A DNA stretch of 15,876 nucleotides from Thermoleophilia bacterium (GTDB taxonomy: Bacteria; Actinomycetota; Thermoleophilia; Miltoncostaeales; Miltoncostaeaceae). This document shows positions 1 to 6,325 of the stretch, in pieces; positions within the stretch are counted from its first letter, which is position 1; each line of letters opens with the position of its first letter. A program made the position numbers and the translations under genes. The stretch spans positions 1-15,876 of the forward strand of contig JADGPH010000122.1 in NCBI GenBank assembly GCA_017882555.1, read 5' to 3'. The notes below the pieces were generated by a model. It ran no database searches. It had not been told where the DNA came from and saw only the letters and a list, made by a program, of their open reading frames with translations.

Positions 1-2
1 AC

Positions 3-155
3 GCAGCCCAGTTCCTGCGCGAGTTCACCGACGGACTCCCCTGGTGTCACATCGACATCGCCGGCACGGGCATGGTCGGTGGCGCAGGCACCGGGTTCGG
101 CGTCGGCCTCGTGCTCGCCTTGGCCGAGCAGCTCGGCACCGCCAGTACGGCGTAG
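3..155 (+). CDS. Leucyl aminopeptidase (M17 family), C-terminal fragment
   Basis: This is the last 50 residues of a protein whose start lies before the window; it ends at a TAG at 153-155. The reading frame begins AAQFLREFTD and continues with PWCHIDIAGTG and a glycine-rich tail (GAGTGFGVGLVLALAEQL). This is the usual C-terminal end of M17 leucyl aminopeptidases, which read roughly FLREFV..PWAHLDIAG..... TGFGVRLL. The family is a two-metal cytosolic exopeptidase that removes N-terminal amino acids. The catalytic and metal-binding residues lie upstream and cannot be seen. The gene converges on hisC, with a hairpin in the 55-bp gap. The family call rests only on this tail. Confidence 0.72.
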   Translation, partial: AAQFLREFTDGLPWCHIDIAGTGMVGGAGTGFGVGLVLALAEQLGTASTA

Positions 156-169
156 GACCCAGAACGATC

Positions 170-205
170 GCCCGAGAGCTCTCCGTCACGGGGCGCGTCT
201 CGGGC
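170..205. terminator. Hairpin between convergent genes
   Basis: GCCCGAGA at 170-177 and TCTCGGGC at 198-205 are perfect 8-bp complements around a 20-nt loop. They lie in the gap between the stop codons of the aminopeptidase and hisC. A second, overlapping palindrome, GAGAGCTCTC, spans 174-183. There is no T-run on either side, so a classic intrinsic terminator is not shown, but the position suits a bidirectional terminator. Confidence 0.4.
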
Positions 206-210
206 ACGGA

Positions 211-1344
211 CTAGGCGGCGTCGACCTCGTGGAGTGACGCGGTCATTGCGACGAGCATTTGGGAGTTCTCAACCGGGCGTCCGATCGTGATGCGCAGCCC
301 GTCGGGCGCGCCGAATGCACCGGCGGGCCGAACGATGATGCCACGCGACAGGAGCGCGACATTCAACCGACCCGCCCGCTCCGGCGAGCCGACGCGGACC
401 AGCAAGAAGTTGCCCTGTGAGGGCAGCGGATCCAGCGCGAGCGCGCGCAGGCCGGCATCCACCGTGTCGCGCTCCGAAACCACCTCGGCGACCCGTCGGG
501 CGAGATGCCCCTCGGTATCGGTGAGGCTTGCGAGAGCGGCAACTTGCGCGAGCCCGTTGACGTCGAATGCGTTGCGCACGCGCCCCAGCAACTGCACGAG
601 CTCGGGAGGACCCACCAGATAACCCACGCGGAGGCCCGCCAGTGCATAGGCCTTGGAGAACGTCCGGGTCACGACGAGTCGACCCCCGTCGCGAACGAGC
701 CCGACCCCATCGTGGGAGCCCTCGCGGAGATACTCAAAGTAGGCTTCATCGAGCACGGCCAATACATGGGACGGAAGCGCATCGAGAAAGCGCGCCAACG
801 CCCGGGCGTCGACGGCACCACCGGTGGGGTTGTTCGGACTCACCACGACGACCAGCTTGGTGCGCGGGGTGATCTGCGCGGCCAGCGCATCCAGGTCATA
901 GGCCCCGTCGGCCCGCAGGGGTGCGGCATGCACCTCGGCACCTTGGATCGCCGCGCCCTGGCGCCATGAGATAAACGACGGCCAGCCCATCACCAGTTGG
1001 TCGCCAGGATCCAACAGCGCCAGACACAGCAGTTTGATCAGGCTGTCCACGCCGTTTCCGACCATAATCGCGTCCCCGGGCACGCCAAGATGTGCTGACA
1101 GCGCGTCCCGCAGCGCCCACGCCCCCGGGTCGGGATACAGCCGCTGCCCCGCGACGGCTTCGGCCACCGCCGCGATCGCGGACGGAAACGGCGCGTACGG
1201 GCCCTCGTTGGAGGCCAGCTTGATGATCCGCTCCAGGCCCAACTCCCGGCGCACGTCGTCGATGGGGCGACCCGGCTCATACGGGGTCACGGCCGCCAGT
1301 GCCGGACGGGCGATCCCTGCAGGCAATGGCGGCGTCGGGCTCAC
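211..1344 (-). CDS. hisC: Histidinol-phosphate aminotransferase
   Basis: A 377-aa class I/II PLP aminotransferase that, in the histidine pathway, transfers an amino group from glutamate to imidazole-acetol phosphate. From the GTG at 1344 the protein shows IIKLASNEGPYAP (about 40-52), the PLP-contact motif SPNNPTGG (169-176), VLDEAYFEY (about 197-205, Asp199 pairs with the PLP ring), TFSKAYALAGLRVGY (Schiff-base Lys231, Arg239) and GLRITIG near the end (Arg351, substrate carboxylate). The length fits HisC. The frame stays open upstream to 1566, but that part is arginine-rich, unlike the family, and lies over the divergent gene. GTG 1344 sits just after a TAGCAT -10-like box, which suggests a leaderless transcript. 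Related enzymes such as aromatic or CobC-type aminotransferases are possible, since no other his gene is in view. Confidence 0.9.
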   Translation of the reverse strand: MSPTPPLPAGIARPALAAVTPYEPGRPIDDVRRELGLERIIKLASNEGPYAPFPSAIAAVAEAVAGQRLYPDPGAWALRDALSAHLGVPGDAIMVGNGVDSLIKLLCLALLDPGDQLVMGWPSFISWRQGAAIQGAEVHAAPLRADGAYDLDALAAQITPRTKLVVVVSPNNPTGGAVDARALARFLDALPSHVLAVLDEAYFEYLREGSHDGVGLVRDGGRLVVTRTFSKAYALAGLRVGYLVGPPELVQLLGRVRNAFDVNGLAQVAALASLTDTEGHLARRVAEVVSERDTVDAGLRALALDPLPSQGNFLLVRVGSPERAGRLNVALLSRGIIVRPAGAFGAPDGLRITIGRPVENSQMLVAMTASLHEVDAA

Positions 1345-1352
1345 GGCGGGCG

Positions 1353-1358
1353 ATGCTA
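1353..1358 (-). promoter_or_regulatory. -10 box for hisC, likely leaderless
   Basis: On the minus strand TAGCAT spans 1358 to 1353. Counting seven bases from its last base puts transcription start near 1346, within two bases of the GTG start at 1344. There is no Shine-Dalgarno sequence before the GTG. No good -35 box is visible. Confidence 0.4.
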
Positions 1359-1385
1359 CCAGCGGCGCACATTCAGCGCGGGGGC

Positions 1386-1391
1386 TATGCT
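1386..1391 (+). promoter_or_regulatory. -10 box for the LON-domain operon, likely leaderless
   Basis: TATGCT at 1386-1391 predicts transcription start at about 1398, exactly the second of two adjacent ATG codons (1395 and 1398). There is no Shine-Dalgarno sequence, so a leaderless mRNA is the simplest reading. The box is back-to-back with the hisC promoter. No clear -35 box is visible. Confidence 0.45.
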
Positions 1392-1397
1392 CAGATG

Positions 1398-2021
1398 ATG
1401 CCGAATACCAACGAACTTGGGCTGTTCGCGCTGGGTCTCGTGCTCCTGCCCGGGGAGCGAGTGCCACTCCACATCTTCGAGCCTCGCTACCGGCAGCTGT
1501 TTGCCGATTGCGTACTGGAAGATACCCCGTTCGTCGTGCTCTATTCCGAGGACGACACGACCGCATCGACCGGATGCGCGGCCCGTTTTGACGAACTGCT
1601 CGAGCGCCACGACGACGGTCGCATCAGCGTTGTTGTGCGCGGTCTCGAGCCGGTCGAGATTCTGCGCGAAATCGACGGGCGCATGTACTACCGCGCCGAA
1701 TGCCGCACCTGCACCGATACCGCATCCACGGTCGACCCGACGCGGACGGCGCAGGCAACCGAGCAGTTTGCAGCGCTGGCCGAGCATGCGACCGGCAGCG
1801 CCCAAACGCCCGAACCCGAAGATGGCATTCCATGGTCATACGTGCTGGCGAGCCATGTCGAGCTCCCATCGGTGATCAAGCAAGAGCTGCTGGAGACACG
1901 CGACGAGAACGCGCGGCTGGATCTGGTGACCGGCGCGCTCGAGCACGAACTTGCCGGCCATAAGCGTGCGGAACTCGCCGCCGAAGTTGCACCCACCAAC
2001 GGCAAGGTGCCCCTCGATTGA
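1398..2021 (+). CDS. LON substrate-binding domain protein
   Basis: A 207-aa stand-alone relative of the N-terminal domain of Lon protease (PF02190 type), without the AAA+ or protease domains. The opening LGLFALGLVLLPGE and the motif PLHIFEPRYRQLFADC (about 23-38) are the family signature. They are followed by ISVVVRGLEPVEIL (76-89) and a helical C-terminal half containing YVLASHVELP. Such proteins are thought to bind unfolded or regulated polypeptides; the substrate here is unknown. ATG 1398 was chosen because it coincides with the predicted transcription start; ATG 1395 is the only near alternative. It is the first gene of a three-gene operon, and the next gene begins within about 30 bases of its stop. 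Confidence 0.85.
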   Translation: MPNTNELGLFALGLVLLPGERVPLHIFEPRYRQLFADCVLEDTPFVVLYSEDDTTASTGCAARFDELLERHDDGRISVVVRGLEPVEILREIDGRMYYRAECRTCTDTASTVDPTRTAQATEQFAALAEHATGSAQTPEPEDGIPWSYVLASHVELPSVIKQELLETRDENARLDLVTGALEHELAGHKRAELAAEVAPTNGKVPLD

Positions 2022-2038
2022 CAAGCCGCCCGATGCGG

Positions 2039-2058
2039 GAGGGGCCCGTGGGCCCCTC
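2039..2058. repeat. Palindromic hairpin at the ygfZ start
   Basis: GAGGGGCCC (2039-2047) and GGGCCCCTC (2050-2058) are perfect 9-bp inverted repeats separated by only GT. The left arm contains most of the Shine-Dalgarno-like GGGAGGGG (2037-2044), and the GT spacer is the first two bases of the proposed GTG start at 2048. In RNA the fold could hide the ribosome binding site. Confidence 0.5.
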
Positions 2059-2905
2059 GGACACCCTCCCGACGCTGTCGCGGTCGTGCGTGATCGGTCA
2101 GTGCGGACTCGTCTGGGTCGAAGGACCGGATGCCGCGACATTCCTGCAAGGCCTGGTGACCTGCAACGTCAGCGACCTCGCCGACGGCGACGGGCGCCTC
2201 GCGCTGCTGCTTGATGCCAAAGGACACATCACCGCGCAGCTGCAGATCGTCCGCGACGGGCCGCGGTGCTTTAGCCTCATCACCGACCCCGCGGCCGCAC
2301 CACGCCTGGCCGTCGATCTGGATCGCTTCCACTTCTCGGAAGATCTCGAGATCCTCGGACCGGAGATCTCGGTGTGTGTGACGATCTCCGACGAGATCGA
2401 CACTGCCGCGCTTGGGATCAGCGCGCCGGGGTGGATTCCGGGAACGCGCGATGTCATCGTCGACGACGGGGCCGAGGCCGCCGCCAATTGGGGGTGTGAG
2501 CCAACCTCGCGTGACGTGCTTGAGGTACTTCGCGTCACCGCTGGGGTTGCGCGGGTGGGTGTCGACACGGGCCCGAAGACTCTGGTCCAAGAGGTGCTCC
2601 TGGAGGGCCGCGTCGTGGACTTCAGCAAAGGGTGCTACCTGGGCCAAGAAACCGTCGCACGCGCCCAACATCGGGGGCAGGTCAACCGCACCTTGCGTGG
2701 GCTGATCGCCGAGCGTCCCCTGCCGATCGGCGCCGAGGTGCGCCACGAGGATCAGCTGGTCGGGACGATCAGCTCGGCCGCCGTGCACCCAACGCTCGGT
2801 GCCATCGGGATGGGCATCCTGCGGCGCGAGACCCCCGATGGTGCCACGGTGGTGGTAGGACCCGACGCGATTTCCGCCACCGTGAACGGATTTCCCCTGC
2901 GATGA
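2048..2905 (+). CDS. ygfZ: YgfZ/GcvT-like folate-binding protein
   Basis: A 285-aa member of the YgfZ branch of the GcvT (glycine cleavage T-protein) fold. Members bind tetrahydrofolate and help assemble or repair certain [4Fe-4S] enzymes such as MiaB. The diagnostic motif KGCYLGQE is at residues 194-201, followed by TVARAQHRGQVNRTLRGL, and the conserved cysteine (Cys196) is present. The N-terminal part (VEGPDAATFLQGLVTCNV, about 24-41) is typical. GTG 2048 was chosen because GGGAGGGG lies just upstream. In-frame alternatives are TTG 2018, which overlaps the preceding stop, and ATG 2033. The stop overlaps the next ATG as ATGA, so the three genes form an operon. The catalytic glycine-cleavage role is unlikely because no other gcv gene is present. 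Confidence 0.87.
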   Translation: MGPSDTLPTLSRSCVIGQCGLVWVEGPDAATFLQGLVTCNVSDLADGDGRLALLLDAKGHITAQLQIVRDGPRCFSLITDPAAAPRLAVDLDRFHFSEDLEILGPEISVCVTISDEIDTAALGISAPGWIPGTRDVIVDDGAEAAANWGCEPTSRDVLEVLRVTAGVARVGVDTGPKTLVQEVLLEGRVVDFSKGCYLGQETVARAQHRGQVNRTLRGLIAERPLPIGAEVRHEDQLVGTISSAAVHPTLGAIGMGILRRETPDGATVVVGPDAISATVNGFPLR

Positions 2906-3180
2906 ATCCACGACGCATCCGCGACATCCTCGGACCGGCCGGTGCCGCCGCGCTGAGCTCGGCGACGCACATCATCGCCGAGACGCATCCGGACGCCGCC
3001 GAACTCGATCTGACCTGGACCAACTGGACGACCGAGGAGTGGAACTTCACCTTCGCCCGGCGGACCCCGGCGGGACGGCTGGTGATTCACCTGCCCCATG
3101 ACGGCAGACCGATAATTATCGATGAACTTGGTCCGTCGGATCGTCCGGGATCGGGCCCGTTGGGTGATCTGACGGCATAG
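2902..3180 (+). CDS. Hypothetical protein, 92 aa
   Basis: I do not recognise this protein. The ATG at 2902 overlaps the ygfZ stop as ATGA, so translation is probably coupled. The sequence starts MNPRRIRDILGPAGAAAL and has a predicted amphipathic helical N-terminus. A tryptophan-containing middle (LTWTNWTTEEWNFTFARR, about 38-55) and an alternating hydrophobic stretch (RLVIHLPHDGRPIIIDEL) suggest beta strands. There is no signal peptide or membrane segment. It is the last gene of the operon and converges on the 86-aa minus-strand gene 15 bases away. A role linked to YgfZ is only suggested by position. Confidence 0.7.
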   Translation: MNPRRIRDILGPAGAAALSSATHIIAETHPDAAELDLTWTNWTTEEWNFTFARRTPAGRLVIHLPHDGRPIIIDELGPSDRPGSGPLGDLTA

Positions 3181-3199
3181 GCGGCCAGTTCGCCGTCAG
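3169..3199. terminator. Bidirectional hairpin overlapping both stop codons
   Basis: CTGACGGC (3169-3176) and GCCGTCAG (3192-3199) form a perfect 8-bp stem with a 15-nt loop. The loop contains the plus-strand TAG (3178-3180) and the right arm contains the minus-strand TGA (3196-3198). It lies exactly between two converging operons. No T-run is present, so intrinsic termination is plausible but not shown. Confidence 0.45.
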
Positions 3200-3456
3200 G
3201 CAAAGACGATCTCATCCTCGAGATCGCCCGCCAGGATTGCCGCCCCGACCTTCTCCAAGGCCAATTCATGCAGGACCGGAATCAGGATTTCTCCGGGTGC
3301 ATCCAGAGCGTCGGCCTTACGCACCTGCACGCTCACGCGACCAACGAAACACGTCTTGATGCACACCAGCGTGTCGCCGTCAAAGACCTTGACCTGAAAG
3401 CCCCACAACATCGCCGGACCATCCGACAGCGATGCGCGCACGCCCTCGGGCGCCAT
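3196..3456 (-). CDS. Hypothetical protein, 86 aa
   Basis: I do not recognise this protein. It reads as a compact beta-rich domain: MLWGFQVKVFDGDTLVCIKT (16-35) and VGRVSVQVRKADAL suggest strands, followed by the helical ILIPVLHELALEKVGAAI and an acidic end (GDLEDEIVFA). The frame stays open for about 15 codons upstream of the ATG (VEHAGTAYR just before it) without an ATG, GTG or TTG, so a non-standard earlier start is possible. It follows the gamma-glutamyltransferase gene by about 30 bases on the same strand and is probably its operon partner. It has no membrane segment. Confidence 0.62.
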   Translation of the reverse strand: MAPEGVRASLSDGPAMLWGFQVKVFDGDTLVCIKTCFVGRVSVQVRKADALDAPGEILIPVLHELALEKVGAAILAGDLEDEIVFA

Positions 3457-3485
3457 CCGATAGGCCGTCCCGGCGTGCTCAACAA

Positions 3486-5045
3486 TTAGATCGTCGATAG
3501 GTCAACCACCTCCCCGGACTGCGATACGCCAAAGGCCGCCCCACCACGGCGAGGGTCTCCGGCACCTTGCAGCTCATCTTGACACCAGCCCACTGCACTG
3601 ACTCCGCCAAAAAACAGATTCCGAGCACCCCACCGTCGCAGGACCCGCCCATCGGCCTCGAGGGCCACACACACGTCGTGCGGCACACCGGCTTCGACAT
3701 CGATTCCGCCGCCTTCCGGGTGCACCCGAGGCCGTGCAACCGCAGCCGCAATCGACATCTGGCCATCCACAATGCCCACCAATGTCTGCAGAATCGCCGA
3801 CCGCAACCGATTCGATCCCGCGGACCCCAGCCCAATCCGCGGACGGGGCCCCTCCATCACCACGGTCGGCGCCATCATCGAGGTCATCCGGCCGCCCGGC
3901 GGCATGCTCCCAAATCCATGCGGGTTGAGGTCCTGTTCACCCATCATGTTGTTGAGCAGGAACCCGGTCCCGGGAATCATCACACCCGACGACGTGCCGT
4001 TGCTGCTCGACAGGCTCACGATCATCCCGTCCGCGTCGACGACGCTGACATGGGTCGTCCCGTTGGGGCCGCGCGTAATCGGGAGCCCCGCGATCGGCCC
4101 CACGAACTGCGTCCAGTCGGTCTCATCGGGGGCGACGTCGTTAAGCCGGCGCGCAAACTCCTCCGTGCGCAGGCTGTTGGCGTACTCGCCGGCAGCGACC
4201 ACATCCCGATAGAACTCGCCGGTACCGGTCGCAACCGATCGCCGCTCCAGCTGGGCAAGTGCCGCGGCAATCAACACACCCCCCGAAGAAGGTGGCGGAT
4301 TCGTGATCACCGTGCGACCACGAAACGCGGTCTGCAGCGGTCGGCGTTCGATCACGCGGTATGCGGCGATGTCGGTCGGCGTCAACAGGCCGCCCGAGGG
4401 CGCCAGGCCCTCGACGATCATCTCGGCGAGCCAGCCCCCAGGAGCCATCGCGGCGGCGCCGGTACGTCCCACCTCTTCGAGGGTGGACGCCAAGTCCAGA
4501 TTGCGAAAGATGCCACCTTCGCCCAGCATCTCGCCACGCGGCGCGTAGACCGCCGCTGCATCTGCCGTGAAGGTGAGCATCTCACCCAAGATGCGGTGCA
4601 GGTATGCCGCTTGTGCGCCGATCACGACGCCCCGCCGCGCGCAATCGACCGCCGGTGCGACCAGGTCTGGCAGGCCGAGCCGTCCAAACCGTTCCCACGC
4701 GGCGCACAGCCCCTGGAGCATCCCGGGGACGGCGACCGAGGCGGGGCCGATATGAAAGACCTGATCGGCATCCCCAAAGGGCACCGTAAATGCATCGAGC
4801 TCCGCCGGGTCCAACGCACGCCCGGTTGGACCGAGCCCCGGCACCGCCACGAAGAAATCCAACAGCACCGGGGCGGTATCGGGCGAGCACACCAGCATGA
4901 ACCCACCCGCCCCAAGACCAGTCAGCGGACCTTCGCAGACCGCCCCCGCAAAAGCCGCGGCGATTGCCGCATCGACTGCGTTCCCACCCTCGGCAAGGAT
5001 GATGGCGCCAGCATGCGCCGACGCCCGCCGTCCTGCTGCAACGAC
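3486..5045 (-). CDS. ggt: Gamma-glutamyltransferase family protein, start unclear
   Basis: An Ntn-hydrolase of the gamma-glutamyltranspeptidase family, which self-cleaves and moves or hydrolyses gamma-glutamyl groups such as that of glutathione. Visible family blocks, in order, are VVAAGRRASAHAGAIILAEG then GNAVDAAIAAAF and GLGAGGFMLV (5045 to about 4890), NPPPSSGGVLI, the cleavage site NGTTHVSVVDADG with the nucleophilic Thr, GFLLNNMMGEQD, and MMAPTVV. The length from 5045 is 519 aa, close to normal. The first canonical start in frame is ATG 4898, which would remove the conserved N-terminal region. Between 4898 and the ftsZ stop (5069) there is no ATG, GTG or TTG in this frame, so 5045 marks where conservation begins, not a chosen start codon. 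No signal peptide is visible, so a cytoplasmic location is likely. It follows ftsZ directly. Confidence 0.8.
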   Translation of the reverse strand, partial: VVAAGRRASAHAGAIILAEGGNAVDAAIAAAFAGAVCEGPLTGLGAGGFMLVCSPDTAPVLLDFFVAVPGLGPTGRALDPAELDAFTVPFGDADQVFHIGPASVAVPGMLQGLCAAWERFGRLGLPDLVAPAVDCARRGVVIGAQAAYLHRILGEMLTFTADAAAVYAPRGEMLGEGGIFRNLDLASTLEEVGRTGAAAMAPGGWLAEMIVEGLAPSGGLLTPTDIAAYRVIERRPLQTAFRGRTVITNPPPSSGGVLIAAALAQLERRSVATGTGEFYRDVVAAGEYANSLRTEEFARRLNDVAPDETDWTQFVGPIAGLPITRGPNGTTHVSVVDADGMIVSLSSSNGTSSGVMIPGTGFLLNNMMGEQDLNPHGFGSMPPGGRMTSMMAPTVVMEGPRPRIGLGSAGSNRLRSAILQTLVGIVDGQMSIAAAVARPRVHPEGGGIDVEAGVPHDVCVALEADGRVLRRWGARNLFFGGVSAVGWCQDELQGAGDPRRGGAAFGVSQSGEVVDLSTI

Positions 5046-5068
5046 CCCCCGATGTGTGTGCGGCGGGG

Positions 5069-6325
5069 CTACTGTTCGACGTCGAAGGAGAGCTCCGACC
5101 CCACCGACCCGGTGATGCCCTGCTCCTGGCCGGCGGCGCCCGACTCCGCTCCCAACGCCCCCACGCTCATCGATGCGACCGAGCGACCGATGGCCCGCGG
5201 GATCGACCGAGCGGCGAGCGACTCTGCCTCAGGGTTGGCGGGCGGCGCCGCGCGAACCCCGGTGAAGTTCGCGGCAACCACGGTCACCCACACCTGTCCG
5301 GACAAGTCGGGATCAATGGCTGCCCCGAAAATAATGTTCGCGTTGGGGTCCGCCGCCGCAGCAACGACCTCGGCGGCCTCGCTGACCTCCATCAGCGACA
5401 GATCCGGGCCACCGGTGATCCCCAACAGAACACCTTGGGCACCGTCGATCGGCGTTTCGAGCAGCGCCGATGAAATCGCTGCCTGGGCGGCCTCTGCGGC
5501 GCGATTGCCCCCACCGGCATACCCGATCCCCAGGAGTGCCTCGCCGGCGTCCTTTATCACCGTACGGACGTCGGCAAAGTCGAGGTTGATCAAGCCCGGC
5601 AGCGTGATCATGTCGCAGATGCCCTGGACGCCCTGGCGCAAGAGGTCATCGGTGACCTGGAAGGCGCTCACCATGCTCGTGCCACGTTCGAGCACGCTCA
5701 TCAGGCGATCGTTCGGGATCACGATGACGGTGTCGGCCGTCTCATGCAGGCGGACGATCCCTTCGTCGGCGACCTCGACACGACGCTTGCCCTCAAATGA
5801 GAACGGCTTGGTCACCACCGCGACGGCGAGGGCCCCAAGCTCTCGTGCGATCCGAGCGACCATTGGGGCGCCACCGGTACCCATGCCGCCGCCCTGACCG
5901 GCGGCGATGAAGACGAGGTCACTGCCTTTGAGCGCACGGCGGATCTGATCTTCGGCGTCACGGATCGCCTGCTCACCCTTGTGCAGGTCGCCTCCCGTGC
6001 CACGACCGCGCGTCAGCTCGATCCCGACCGGAATCCGAATGTCCGCGTTACAGGCATCGAGCGCTTGGCGATCGGTGTTAATCGCAATGAACTCCACGCC
6101 CCGCAGCCCGGCTTCCACCATGCGATTGATCGCGTTGCACCCAGCGCCGCCGACACCCACGACGCGAATGACGGCGACGTAACTGTTGACGTGGGGAACG
6201 GGGATGTCGTCGGTGGGCGCAAACAGTTGCTCTGTGCCCGTCGTGCTGCGTACTGCTTCGCTGCTCCGAAACAGATTCGACAGCGGACCCTCACGCATGC
6301 TCACGCGGTCTGGACGGCTGCTCAT
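5069..6325 (-). CDS. ftsZ: FtsZ-family tubulin-like GTPase, divergent
   Basis: A 418-aa FtsZ homologue, the polymerising GTPase that forms the division ring. Visible blocks are GVGGAGCNAINRM (57-69), FIAINTD (79-85), the tubulin signature region AAGQGGGMGTGGAP (141-154), VTKPFSFEGKRR (171-182), IPNDRL (203-208) and the catalytic T7 loop NLDFADVRT (Asn247, Asp249, Asp252). The canonical GMGGGTGTGAAP is altered: Met148 replaces the first Thr and Gln144 replaces Met. There is a roughly 50-residue extension before the GTPase core. The C-terminal linker (about 356-418) ends SFDVEQ with no D-I-P-x-F-L-R-like interaction peptide. The ATG overlaps the parA stop as ATGA, with AGGAGG 7 bases upstream, so it is translationally coupled. 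It may be the only FtsZ or a second paralogue; other dcw genes are absent here. Confidence 0.9.
   Translation of the reverse strand: MSSRPDRVSMREGPLSNLFRSSEAVRSTTGTEQLFAPTDDIPVPHVNSYVAVIRVVGVGGAGCNAINRMVEAGLRGVEFIAINTDRQALDACNADIRIPVGIELTRGRGTGGDLHKGEQAIRDAEDQIRRALKGSDLVFIAAGQGGGMGTGGAPMVARIARELGALAVAVVTKPFSFEGKRRVEVADEGIVRLHETADTVIVIPNDRLMSVLERGTSMVSAFQVTDDLLRQGVQGICDMITLPGLINLDFADVRTVIKDAGEALLGIGYAGGGNRAAEAAQAAISSALLETPIDGAQGVLLGITGGPDLSLMEVSEAAEVVAAAADPNANIIFGAAIDPDLSGQVWVTVVAANFTGVRAAPPANPEAESLAARSIPRAIGRSVASMSVGALGAESGAAGQEQGITGSVGSELSFDVEQ

Noticed and set aside
1345..1566. N-terminal extension of hisC to 1566
   Set aside because: The added 74 residues are Arg/Ala-rich, absent from HisC proteins, and overlap the start and 5' coding region of the divergent LON-domain gene.
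1688..2911. A 407-codon minus-strand frame opposite the LON-domain and ygfZ genes
   Set aside because: No coherent domain, composition of an antisense shadow, and both opposing genes carry clear family signatures.
3567..5897. A 776-codon open frame on the plus strand
   Set aside because: It lies opposite ggt and ftsZ, which have unmistakable family motifs. Its product is His/Arg/Pro-rich with no domain, as expected of an antisense frame in GC-rich DNA.
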